Shown one piece after another: positions 35,271 through 42,555 of a DNA stretch of 64,000 bases. The stretch's first letter is position 1; every line of letters begins with the position of its first letter. The position numbers and the translations under genes were made by a program. The notes under the pieces are model-generated. The model made no database searches. It was not told the DNA's origin and saw nothing but the letters and a program-made list of their open reading frames with translations. This stretch comes from Sporomusa malonica (GTDB lineage: Bacteria; Bacillota; Negativicutes; Sporomusales; Sporomusaceae). The DNA is taken from NCBI RefSeq assembly GCF_900176355.1, contig NZ_FWXI01000009.1, positions 62,001 to 126,000 on the forward strand, read 5' to 3'.

Positions 35271-36788
35271 TTAATTATTAATTGCGTCTAAAAGGACGCC
35301 GGATTTTAGTAACTCATACGCCTTGGCAATGTCGACTGTAAGATTGCGGTCTTGTGCCAGAAATGGAATGACCTCGCGGATCTTTTGGTGCACAACGCGC
35401 CCGGCGATACCAAATCTGAACTGTTCTTCTTGCCGCAAATCACAGGCCTGCGCAGCATGGATGGCCTCAATTCCGAGTATATAATAGAGATTATCAACAA
35501 TCTTCCGGGTCTTTTGCACCACATAAGGCGTATTGCTGCAATGGTCTTCAATATCACCAGCAACAGCATAAAAGTCCATACTTACCGGATTAGCCAGATG
35601 CCTGATTTCGGCGTCCAGTGCAGTAAATGGTTTTTGAATTGTGCCAAAAGCAATTACATGCTCCGGATCAGGCGTCAAAAACCGTGGCAGACCGGTAAAG
35701 TGCCCGGTACTTAACTTGATGGTGCGGAAGCAGGCTGCCCGCGAAAGATGGCTGAGCGCTATCCCAAGCATCTCAAAAGCTACCGCCCAGTTAACGACTT
35801 CAAAATTGCCGCAGGACATGATGGCATTTTGGTTCATTAGAACACAAGGATTATCATCAGAAGAGTTCATCTGGATGTCCATAAGTTCTTCAAGATAGTA
35901 CAGTGAGTCGCGGACAGCACCGTGGATATGGCAGGCGCAGCGGAAGCATAGCGGATCTTGCAGGGCATTGGCAATATTCGGCAGCCAAAGATAACTGTCC
36001 TTAAGAAGTTTCCTCACATTGGCCGCACTTTCGTTCTGTCCTCTGAAGCGGCGTACCCGGTTGATTTCTCCGTTAAGGGGACTGACATTCCCCTTAAAAG
36101 CTTCCAGGCTAAAACTGTATATTACGTCTGCAAGTTTAATGAGTTTTTTGAGTTCATATAAAACCAAGGCCCCCTGACCAGCGGCCAGCGCGTTAGAGCT
36201 AACCAGTGCCAACCCATCTTTCGGCCCTAAAATAAGCGGTTCAAGGCCAACTTTAGCCAAAGCGTCTTGGGCTGGCAGTTTCTCGCCGTGATAGTAGGCG
36301 TCTCCCTCGCCAATCATCGTCAACGCAATATGTGACAGGCAAGCGATATCCGCCTCCCCGATTGAACCTCGTTCCGGCACAACTGGCGTAATATTGTTGT
36401 TGAGAAGGTCGCGATACATGTAGGCGATCGCCGGACTCATGCCGGTGTAGCCAAGCAGCAGCGTATTGAGCCTTATTACCATCATAGCCCGCACTTCTGC
36501 CAGTGATGCCTCCGGACCGATGGCTACGCAATGCGACCTAACCATATTGACGTTGAACTGATTATAGTGCTCAGTCTCTACTTTTGTATCCTTATTAGCA
36601 CCAACCCCTGTGTTAAACCCATAAACCGGAACATTGCTGTTAGCAAGCTTGTAGACAAATTCCCTGGATTCTACCAGCTTTTCTTGCCCCGCCGGAGCAA
36701 TTACCACTTGCGCACCATGAATGGCTACTTGTGCCACCTCTTCAATCGTGAGGCTCTCGCCTGTAAGCATAACTGCATTATTGTTCAA
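35271..36788 (-). CDS. Histidine ammonia-lyase homologue lacking the MIO tripeptide; candidate ergothionase/betaine lyase
   Basis: A 505-residue aromatic amino acid lyase-fold protein. Conserved scaffold features are YGFNTGVG (Tyr56), RSHC (His86), QDPLCFRC (Gln277, Arg283), SSDDNP, GNF (Phe329) and IEDHCS (Glu414). The MIO site, normally GSVGASGDLAPLAH, here reads GSIGEADIACLSH, so the Ala-Ser-Gly that cyclises is absent without any frameshift. Other catalytic changes are the Tyr of QDPY to Leu280 and altered residues in GLALVSSNA where GLALLNGT is usual. Ergothionase, which eliminates trimethylamine without MIO, belongs to this fold. The start is a TTG 8 nt after GGGAGGAG; an ATG six codons earlier overlaps that site. 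The shared promoter repeat is at 36859-36891. Confidence 0.85.
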   Translation of the reverse strand: MNNNAVMLTGESLTIEEVAQVAIHGAQVVIAPAGQEKLVESREFVYKLANSNVPVYGFNTGVGANKDTKVETEHYNQFNVNMVRSHCVAIGPEASLAEVRAMMVIRLNTLLLGYTGMSPAIAYMYRDLLNNNITPVVPERGSIGEADIACLSHIALTMIGEGDAYYHGEKLPAQDALAKVGLEPLILGPKDGLALVSSNALAAGQGALVLYELKKLIKLADVIYSFSLEAFKGNVSPLNGEINRVRRFRGQNESAANVRKLLKDSYLWLPNIANALQDPLCFRCACHIHGAVRDSLYYLEELMDIQMNSSDDNPCVLMNQNAIMSCGNFEVVNWAVAFEMLGIALSHLSRAACFRTIKLSTGHFTGLPRFLTPDPEHVIAFGTIQKPFTALDAEIRHLANPVSMDFYAVAGDIEDHCSNTPYVVQKTRKIVDNLYYILGIEAIHAAQACDLRQEEQFRFGIAGRVVHQKIREVIPFLAQDRNLTVDIAKAYELLKSGVLLDAINN

Positions 36789-36858
36789 AATATCCGCTCC
36801 TCCCATTGTTCTTGTCTTCTCATTGGCAAGCTATTATAAAAATTAATATTTCTTAGTT

Positions 36859-36891
36859 ATTATAATCGTTGCATCGTCAATATAACGTCAA
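36859..36891 (-). promoter_or_regulatory. Promoter of the lyase gene with TTGACG direct repeats
   Basis: On the minus strand TTGACG (36886-36891), 5 nt, TTGACG (36875-36880), 10 nt, TATAAT (36859-36864). The same spacing occurs upstream of hutU. An 11-bp repeat period overlapping a poor -35 region is the arrangement bound by SARP-type activators, one of which is encoded at 44749-47841. Confidence 0.75.
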
Positions 36892-36898
36892 AACATAT

Positions 36899-37735
36899 TT
36901 AATGCTTATCACGCCCTATTTTTGCAGCAAGTTGCTCCAACATACTAGCAATTTCATCTGTTTCATTTACTGCTCCAGCAATCTTGACAGTTGCCTCTGC
37001 TATCTCGTTTATCGCTGCCTCGACCTGGCTAATCTGGCAGTATCCTTGCTCACTGTCAGCTTTAATCGCACCGATAATCAACTCAATTTTGCTTATAGAT
37101 TCAGCGCTCCTTGTAGCTAGCTTACGTATTTCCTCAGCGACTACACCAAAACCACGCCCATGCTCACCCACCCGCGCAGATTCGATGGCCGCATTAAGTC
37201 CAAGTAAGTTACTTTGGGCAGCTACAGATTTGATAAGGCTAAGCACTGCATCAGTCTCCCGCATACGGTTTTTAGCTGCTATTGAAGACTCCGCCATTTG
37301 CCGGGTCATAGCTGCCAGATCTTGCGTCTGTCCGGATATACTTTCAGTAGCGCCAACAAGTATGCTAAGACCTTTTGACATTTTTTCGGCAAGCTCGCGC
37401 AGTGCCTCCTCCTTATCAATAGGTTCTGACAGGCTAACCGCTCCCACCACTTTTCCATATTCGTCCACAATAGGCGCAGCGAGGGCTACAATAGCTACAC
37501 CATACGCACCTTTATCAAGTTTAGCGATAACAGTGCGTTTCTCATGAATTGCCTGATAGATTGCATATCCAGGTTTAATCGGCGTTCCTACTGGGATTTG
37601 GGGACCAAATTCCTTGCCAGGTTTAGAAAAAATGAACTTTTCGCAATCAGTTACACTAACACCTATTTTTCCAAAAGACAACTCCCATATATAGGGCATA
37701 ACATATATAAAATAATCCAATACATTATTATACAT
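36899..37735 (-). CDS. Soluble methyl-accepting chemotaxis-type signalling protein
   Basis: A 278-residue protein without membrane segments. The N-terminal part (about 1-120) looks like a small ligand-sensing domain (VSVTDCEKFI...PIVDEYGKVVGAVSLSEP). The C-terminal part is an MCP signalling hairpin with the highly conserved tip AAQSNLLGLNAAIESARVGEHGRGFGVVA (shown here as AAQSNLLGLNAAIESARVGE). The ATG at 37735 has GGGAG 5 nt upstream. It has a near-perfect sigma54 promoter at 37941-37958 and is divergent from a sigma54 activator. Placement in the hut-like cluster suggests chemotaxis or signalling in response to the catabolised compound. Confidence 0.85.
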   Translation of the reverse strand: MYNNVLDYFIYVMPYIWELSFGKIGVSVTDCEKFIFSKPGKEFGPQIPVGTPIKPGYAIYQAIHEKRTVIAKLDKGAYGVAIVALAAPIVDEYGKVVGAVSLSEPIDKEEALRELAEKMSKGLSILVGATESISGQTQDLAAMTRQMAESSIAAKNRMRETDAVLSLIKSVAAQSNLLGLNAAIESARVGEHGRGFGVVAEEIRKLATRSAESISKIELIIGAIKADSEQGYCQISQVEAAINEIAEATVKIAGAVNETDEIASMLEQLAAKIGRDKH

Positions 37736-38156
37736 AAATTCTCCCATCTTCATTTCAATCAATTTTTGCTCTTACAACCGCTCTGCTTAAAAACGGTCCG
37801 TAATTTATCACTACAGCTACGAGTAAGTTTCCAAAAAACAACACAATACCGTTAGGAAATCGCTCTAACCATGGTTTTGACTTGTCTTTCCTTTTATTCC
37901 TCCTACGAATGCTTATAAATTTTCATATATATAACATGTTTTGCAAAAATTGTGCCAATAGAAGTACATTTGTCAATAGATCCATTTTTTCTTTAATTCT
38001 TGCATTTTACACTAAAACGTTTTTTGTTATACCGCATTATAAATATCAACCGCATCGAAATTTTGCGCAACATTTTATTGCATGTATATCTTTACATCCA
38101 ACCAATTATTGGTTAAAATATTGTTAACAATTAGCAGATAGTGAGTTGAAAAAATA
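37736..38156. other. Divergent regulatory region between the chemoreceptor gene and the sigma54 activator
   Basis: An A/T-rich 421-bp region with no credible gene. It holds the sigma54 promoter at 37941-37958, a TTGCGCAA palindrome at about 38061-38068 that lies roughly 110 bp upstream of it (a candidate enhancer half), a TGCATG repeat nearby, and an ATTGTTAACAAT palindrome at about 38120-38131 near the activator's start. Confidence 0.5.
37941..37958 (-). promoter_or_regulatory. Sigma54 (-24/-12) promoter of the chemoreceptor-like gene
   Basis: On the minus strand TTGGCACAATTTTTGCAA matches TTGGCAC-N5-TTGCW fully, with 10 nt between GG and GC. It points toward the gene starting at 37735. The divergent activator at 38157 is the natural regulator. 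Confidence 0.88.
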
Positions 38157-39542
38157 TTGGATTCTATCGATAAATCATTATATTTAGAGACTATTACAAA
38201 CTTCATTCAAGATGCGGTATATGTAATCAATAAGCACGGCGAGGAATTGTTTTATAATAACAAGATTGAACGGTTTGAGCCTTCCCAACGAAACTATATG
38301 CTTGAGGAGCTTCGTGGTGTATTTTTTACCGGCAAACCCTCCTTTGACAAATATAATAAGTATCGCACAGTAGATCACCGTGAAGTACACATGCTTTCTA
38401 CCATAGTACCGATTGAAAACGAAGGCGAGATTGTCGCAGTTTGTTCAATTAATAAAAACATTACCGAAATGACCAATTTACTTAACAAAGTATACAAACT
38501 GCAAGAGCAGTTGCAAAATTACTGTCATAGCAGCAATAAATTGCAGAATGGCACCAGTTATAATTTTGAATGTCTAATTGGTAAAAGTCCTCAAATTGCG
38601 ACAGTGATTGATAAAGCAAAAAAAGCTGCACTTAGCTTTGCCCCCATATTATTAACCGGCGAAACTGGTACAGGAAAAGAGATTTTTGCCCAAAGCATCC
38701 ATAACTACGGCCCTACTTCTTCCCATCCGTTTGTTGCCTTGAATTGTGCAGCGATACCTGAAACTTTACTGGAAAGTATGATTTTTGGCACAACCAAGGG
38801 AGCTTTTACCGGAGCTGAAAACACACCGGGGTTATTGGAACAGGCCGGAAAAGGCACATTGTTCTTAGATGAAATAAATAGCATGAGTCTAGTTCTGCAA
38901 GCAAAGCTTCTACGAATTCTTGAGGAGAAAAAATTCCGCCGTCTTGGCGGTACTAATGAAGCACCCGTTAATTGCCGGATAATCAGTTCTACCAACGTCG
39001 ATTGCCACAAGCTGCTGGCAGAAAACAAGATGCGCGAAGACTTCTACTATCGCGTGGCTGTTGTTAATCTAAATATTCCACCGCTGCGGGAAAGGCAAGA
39101 AGATATTTTGCTGCTTGCCGAATACTTTATCAGTAGATTTAACAAAGTGTATGGCAAACAAATAACTAAGCTTTCGGCTGATCTCGAAAACATATTTCTT
39201 AATCATAAATGGCCGGGCAATGTTCGTGAGTTATGCCATGTGTTGGAAAATGCCATTAGTTTTTCTGAAAATGAAGCAATCCTGACTTCAAGCTACCTGC
39301 CCGATTATTTTCATAAACAATATTTACTCACTAAACGCCCTACATTGTTAGACAACCTAAAACCCCAATCATTGCCCCAAACACTTGATGAAGTTGAACG
39401 CAAACTGATCATAGATGCCCTTACATCAAATAACGGCAATATTACGAGAGCAGCCTCGTCACTTGGAATACACCGTCAGAACCTTCAGGTCCGTATAAAA
39501 AAATTAAATATTACCAAAAACGTACATTTTGCTGCCGAATAA
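38157..39542 (+). CDS. PAS domain sigma54-interacting transcriptional activator
   Basis: A 461-residue activator without a receiver domain. An N-terminal PAS-like sensor (about 5-110) precedes a sigma54 AAA+ domain with GETGTGKEIF, GAFTGA and [11 protein letters not shown], and a Fis-type helix-turn-helix at the C-terminus (GNITRAASSLGIHRQNLQVR). This is the RocR/TyrR-like plan in which a small ligand binds the PAS domain. The start appears to be TTG at 38157 with no strong ribosome site, so it is uncertain by a few codons. It faces the sigma54 promoter of the divergent chemoreceptor gene and ends at a terminator shared with the second fchA. Confidence 0.9.
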   Translation: MDSIDKSLYLETITNFIQDAVYVINKHGEELFYNNKIERFEPSQRNYMLEELRGVFFTGKPSFDKYNKYRTVDHREVHMLSTIVPIENEGEIVAVCSINKNITEMTNLLNKVYKLQEQLQNYCHSSNKLQNGTSYNFECLIGKSPQIATVIDKAKKAALSFAPILLTGETGTGKEIFAQSIHNYGPTSSHPFVALNCAAIPETLLESMIFGTTKGAFTGAENTPGLLEQAGKGTLFLDEINSMSLVLQAKLLRILEEKKFRRLGGTNEAPVNCRIISSTNVDCHKLLAENKMREDFYYRVAVVNLNIPPLRERQEDILLLAEYFISRFNKVYGKQITKLSADLENIFLNHKWPGNVRELCHVLENAISFSENEAILTSSYLPDYFHKQYLLTKRPTLLDNLKPQSLPQTLDEVERKLIIDALTSNNGNITRAASSLGIHRQNLQVRIKKLNITKNVHFAAE

Positions 39543-39577
39543 TAAAGAGCGACTGCAGCTCTAGTGCAATACATAAT

Positions 39578-39615
39578 AAAAAGGACTGATACTCGTCTCG
39601 AGATCAGTCCTTTTT
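39578..39615. terminator. Bidirectional terminator between the activator and fchA copy 2
   Basis: Perfect arms AAAAAGGACTGAT and ATCAGTCCTTTTT. T runs follow on both strands. It lies between convergent stops at 39542 and 39627. Confidence 0.88.
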
Positions 39616-39626
39616 TCTTAAAATAA

Positions 39627-40253
39627 TTAGCCAATAACCTTGCCGGCAACTGCTACAAGCTCATTATGAAGACGCTCGTCCTCTTTTATAATGAGTGCCA
39701 TTTTAGCTTGAATATCATTTTGATAACCTTGTTCTTTTATACTGCTCAGATTAATTTTTACATTATACAGCGCACCATGCAAACCTGCATGAGCCATGAG
39801 TCCTGCTACAGCAGCATCACTTGCGGCGTTAGTGTTGCCAATGGCTAATACCCGCACTGCCATTGATAATACCTTTAAGCAGCATGAGGCAACATCCAGC
39901 GGCAGATTGGTGGCATATACCATTGCTTGCTGAATGGCTTCACTGCGTGCCAATTTCTCATCCTCTGCTACCTTGGGGAGTTTATATGCTGCCATTACTT
40001 TGTTAAAAGCCTCCGTATCGGCATCAACACATCTGGCAAGCACATTTGATAATTGATCAACTTCCACAAGAATTGCCTCTACCTCACTCTGTACTTCAGC
40101 ATATTTGCTGCTACCTACTGTAAGACGGCAGACCATTGCCGTCAAGGCCCCTCCAAGCGCGCCGGCCAAAGCCGAGATACTACCGCCGCCCGGAGCAGGT
40201 GAGTTTGATCCCAATTCTTCAAGAAACTCGTTAATCTTCATTTGAATTAACAT
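39627..40253 (-). CDS. fchA: Formimidoyl-THF cyclodeaminase family protein (copy 2, hut operon)
   Basis: A 208-residue FTCD_C-family protein with the signature GSNSPAPGGGSISALAGALG. It should convert 5-formimidoyl-THF to methenyl-THF plus ammonia, the last folate step of histidine-type degradation. It is the last gene of the operon hutU-hutI-ftcD-fchA. The start ATG, its GGGGCTGG upstream and the length match copy 1 at 23551-24177, while the downstream half differs more, so copy 2 has had time to diverge. Confidence 0.9.
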   Translation of the reverse strand: MLIQMKINEFLEELGSNSPAPGGGSISALAGALGGALTAMVCRLTVGSSKYAEVQSEVEAILVEVDQLSNVLARCVDADTEAFNKVMAAYKLPKVAEDEKLARSEAIQQAMVYATNLPLDVASCCLKVLSMAVRVLAIGNTNAASDAAVAGLMAHAGLHGALYNVKINLSSIKEQGYQNDIQAKMALIIKEDERLHNELVAVAGKVIG

Positions 40254-40270
40254 GTTATCCAGCCCCTTTA

Positions 40271-41161
40271 TCAAAGGTTTTCTTCTAATACTTGCTTTCG
40301 GTCAAAACCCTCTAGACGCAGGTAGAAATCTGCAGTATCAATCAGCGCCTGCAGCGGCACCATACCGACAATCTCACTGCCGATGACGTTTACGCCATAA
40401 CGCGCTGCTTCCGATTTAACAGTCTCAAATACCCTGTGCAGCGGCGTGCCGGTATAATCGACCATATTGATAGTTACTTGTGCCATATTCCGCTCTTCAA
40501 TCATAACCCCCATAGCGCGGCAAAATTTATAACCGCCCTTGGCTTCACGTATGCTTCCGGCAATTTTTTTAGCGATATTGACATCACTGGTACTCAAATT
40601 TATGTTATAGGCTATTAGAAATTGCCTTGCGCCAACGACCGTCGCACCTGCAGCCGGATGCATGCGGGCAGGGCCATAGTCGGGCTGGCGTTCAGGGGTG
40701 GTGATTGCTGTTTTCAGTCCTTCATACTCACCTTTCCGGACATCAGGCAGTTTGACCCGCGCCGGCGTTTTGGCTGCTGCTTCATATAAATACACTGGGA
40801 TGTTAAGCTTTTCACCAATTTCCCGGCCTAGTTCATTCGCCAGCTGAATGCATTCTTCCATAGTGATCTCACTTACAGGAATAAACGGAATAACATCAGT
40901 TGCACCAACTCTGGGATGCTCTCCCTGATGCTGTTCCATATCAATAAGTTCGGCGGCTTTAGTGCAGGCGTTAAAAGCAGCCAGTTTAGCAGCCTGAGGA
41001 TCGCCGACAAATGTAACTACAGTACGATTATGACTGCCATCTGAGTTGACATTAAGCAGTGTAACACCTTCAACATTTTTTACTTCATTAACAATAGCCG
41101 CAATAACCTCCGGCCGCCGTCCCTCACTAAAATTTGGTACACATTCTACAAGTTTTGCCAC
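40271..41161 (-). CDS. ftcD: Glutamate formimidoyltransferase (copy 2, hut operon)
   Basis: A 296-residue monofunctional FtcD, MAKLVECVPNFSEG at the N-terminus, with GEHPRVGATDVIPFIPV and PDYGPARMHPAAGATVVGAR. It transfers the formimino group from N-formimino-L-glutamate to THF. I chose the GTG at 41161 since AAAGGAAG stands 8 nt upstream and it matches the paralogue's start. It lies 16 nt after hutI and 17 nt before fchA. About 89% of residues are identical with copy 1 by eye. Confidence 0.94.
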   Translation of the reverse strand: MAKLVECVPNFSEGRRPEVIAAIVNEVKNVEGVTLLNVNSDGSHNRTVVTFVGDPQAAKLAAFNACTKAAELIDMEQHQGEHPRVGATDVIPFIPVSEITMEECIQLANELGREIGEKLNIPVYLYEAAAKTPARVKLPDVRKGEYEGLKTAITTPERQPDYGPARMHPAAGATVVGARQFLIAYNINLSTSDVNIAKKIAGSIREAKGGYKFCRAMGVMIEERNMAQVTINMVDYTGTPLHRVFETVKSEAARYGVNVIGSEIVGMVPLQALIDTADFYLRLEGFDRKQVLEENL

Positions 41162-41177
41162 AATTATAACTTCCTTT

Positions 41178-42443
41178 CTAGTTGTATTGGACAGCTTTAT
41201 TCCAAATAAGCTGTCCATGTTTTATCACTTTGTCCACAATGTTCATACCGGCATGATACACCAAAAACAGGTGTGATGGATATTCCAGAATTACAACATC
41301 GGCTTGTTTACCGATCTCCAGACTGCCAACCCGATCTGCCCGGCTTACTGCTGCCGCACCATTAATGGTCAGTGCCGTCACAATCTCGGCCGGTTTCATC
41401 CCTAACTGAATTGCAGCAAGAGATGCCACCAGCGGGATAGAATGGCTAAAGCAACTGCCAGGATTGTAGTCTGTCGCCAGCGCCACAGCAGCCCCGCCGT
41501 CAATCATTGCCCGGGCGCGTGCATATGGCTCGCGCAAGCAAAATGCGGTCATTGGCAGCAGGGTAGCTACCGTGCTTTTTCTTCCCAAAGCTTCAATGCC
41601 AGCATCTGATGCCTGCAGCAGATGGTCAGCAGAACAAGCATCCAGCTCTGCAGCCAGCTCTGCCCCACCTAAAGGGACAATCTCATCCGCATGCAACTTG
41701 GCTTTTAAGCCCAGATTTTTTGCAGCTTCCAGCAGTCGCCGGGACTGGGCTAGCGAGAATACACCCTGCTCGCAGAATACATCACAGAACTCGGCAATCC
41801 CCTGCTCAGCCACGGCAGGCAAAACATCTTTAATAATGTACTCAACGTACTCATCTGTACGTCCTTTATATTCGGGCGGCACTGCATGTGCCCCCATAAA
41901 GGTTGGTACTATTTCTACAGGCTGTTCCCGGTTGAGTTCAGACATAACGGCCAGTTGCCGTAATTCAGTTTCTTTATCCAGGCCATAGCCACTCTTGCCC
42001 TCCACCGTAGTTACACCCATAGCCAGCATACCAGCCAGCCGCCGCCCGGCCAGTTCCTTCAATTCCTCTAAACCAGCCGCCCGGGTTGCCTGCACAGTGT
42101 TCAAGATTCCGCCGCCACGCTCTAATATTTCCAGGTAGGGTGTACCTCCCAAACGCCAGAAAAACTCCTCTGCCCGATAGCCGCCAAATACCATGTGCGT
42201 GTGAGAATCAACAAACCCTGGCATAACACACTGCCCGGCTGCGTCAATTACCTCCCACTGGCTTTCGTCAAGCGCAGGCAGTTCTGCTGTAGGCCCCACC
42301 CAGATAATCTTGCCATCCTCAGCAAGCAGTGCACCGTCCGGAATAATCCCGATATCGCTCATAGCCTGCCCCTGCTTTGGGGCTGATCCGACACAAGTAA
42401 CTAGTTCTGCCGCATGTTTAATCAGCAATTTTTTACCTGACAT
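41178..42443 (-). CDS. hutI: Imidazolonepropionase
   Basis: A 421-residue amidohydrolase that opens 4-imidazolone-5-propionate to N-formimino-L-glutamate. The metal site is in PGFVDSHTHMVFGG, with further metal ligands in GLKAKLHADEIVPLGG and LATDYNPGSCFSHS. Length and motifs are those of normal HutI, with nothing to suggest a changed ring specificity. AAGGAG precedes the ATG. It follows hutU by 112 nt and precedes ftcD. Whether it would accept a 2-thio intermediate is unknown. Confidence 0.95.
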   Translation of the reverse strand: MSGKKLLIKHAAELVTCVGSAPKQGQAMSDIGIIPDGALLAEDGKIIWVGPTAELPALDESQWEVIDAAGQCVMPGFVDSHTHMVFGGYRAEEFFWRLGGTPYLEILERGGGILNTVQATRAAGLEELKELAGRRLAGMLAMGVTTVEGKSGYGLDKETELRQLAVMSELNREQPVEIVPTFMGAHAVPPEYKGRTDEYVEYIIKDVLPAVAEQGIAEFCDVFCEQGVFSLAQSRRLLEAAKNLGLKAKLHADEIVPLGGAELAAELDACSADHLLQASDAGIEALGRKSTVATLLPMTAFCLREPYARARAMIDGGAAVALATDYNPGSCFSHSIPLVASLAAIQLGMKPAEIVTALTINGAAAVSRADRVGSLEIGKQADVVILEYPSHLFLVYHAGMNIVDKVIKHGQLIWNKAVQYN

Positions 42444-42555
42444 CTTTCTGCTCCTTCTTACATATACAACGCATTAAGATTTTGCAGGCAATGCACCGAC
42501 TGCATGCGCCTGCAAAATCCTTTACTGCGGAATATATAAATATGATGTTCGGCGC

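Noticed and set aside
36320..36370. Possible frameshift or sequencing error that destroyed the MIO motif
   Set aside because: The reading frame stays open and well conserved on both sides (VPERGSIG before, LSHIAL after), and one residue is missing relative to the normal motif without any frame change.
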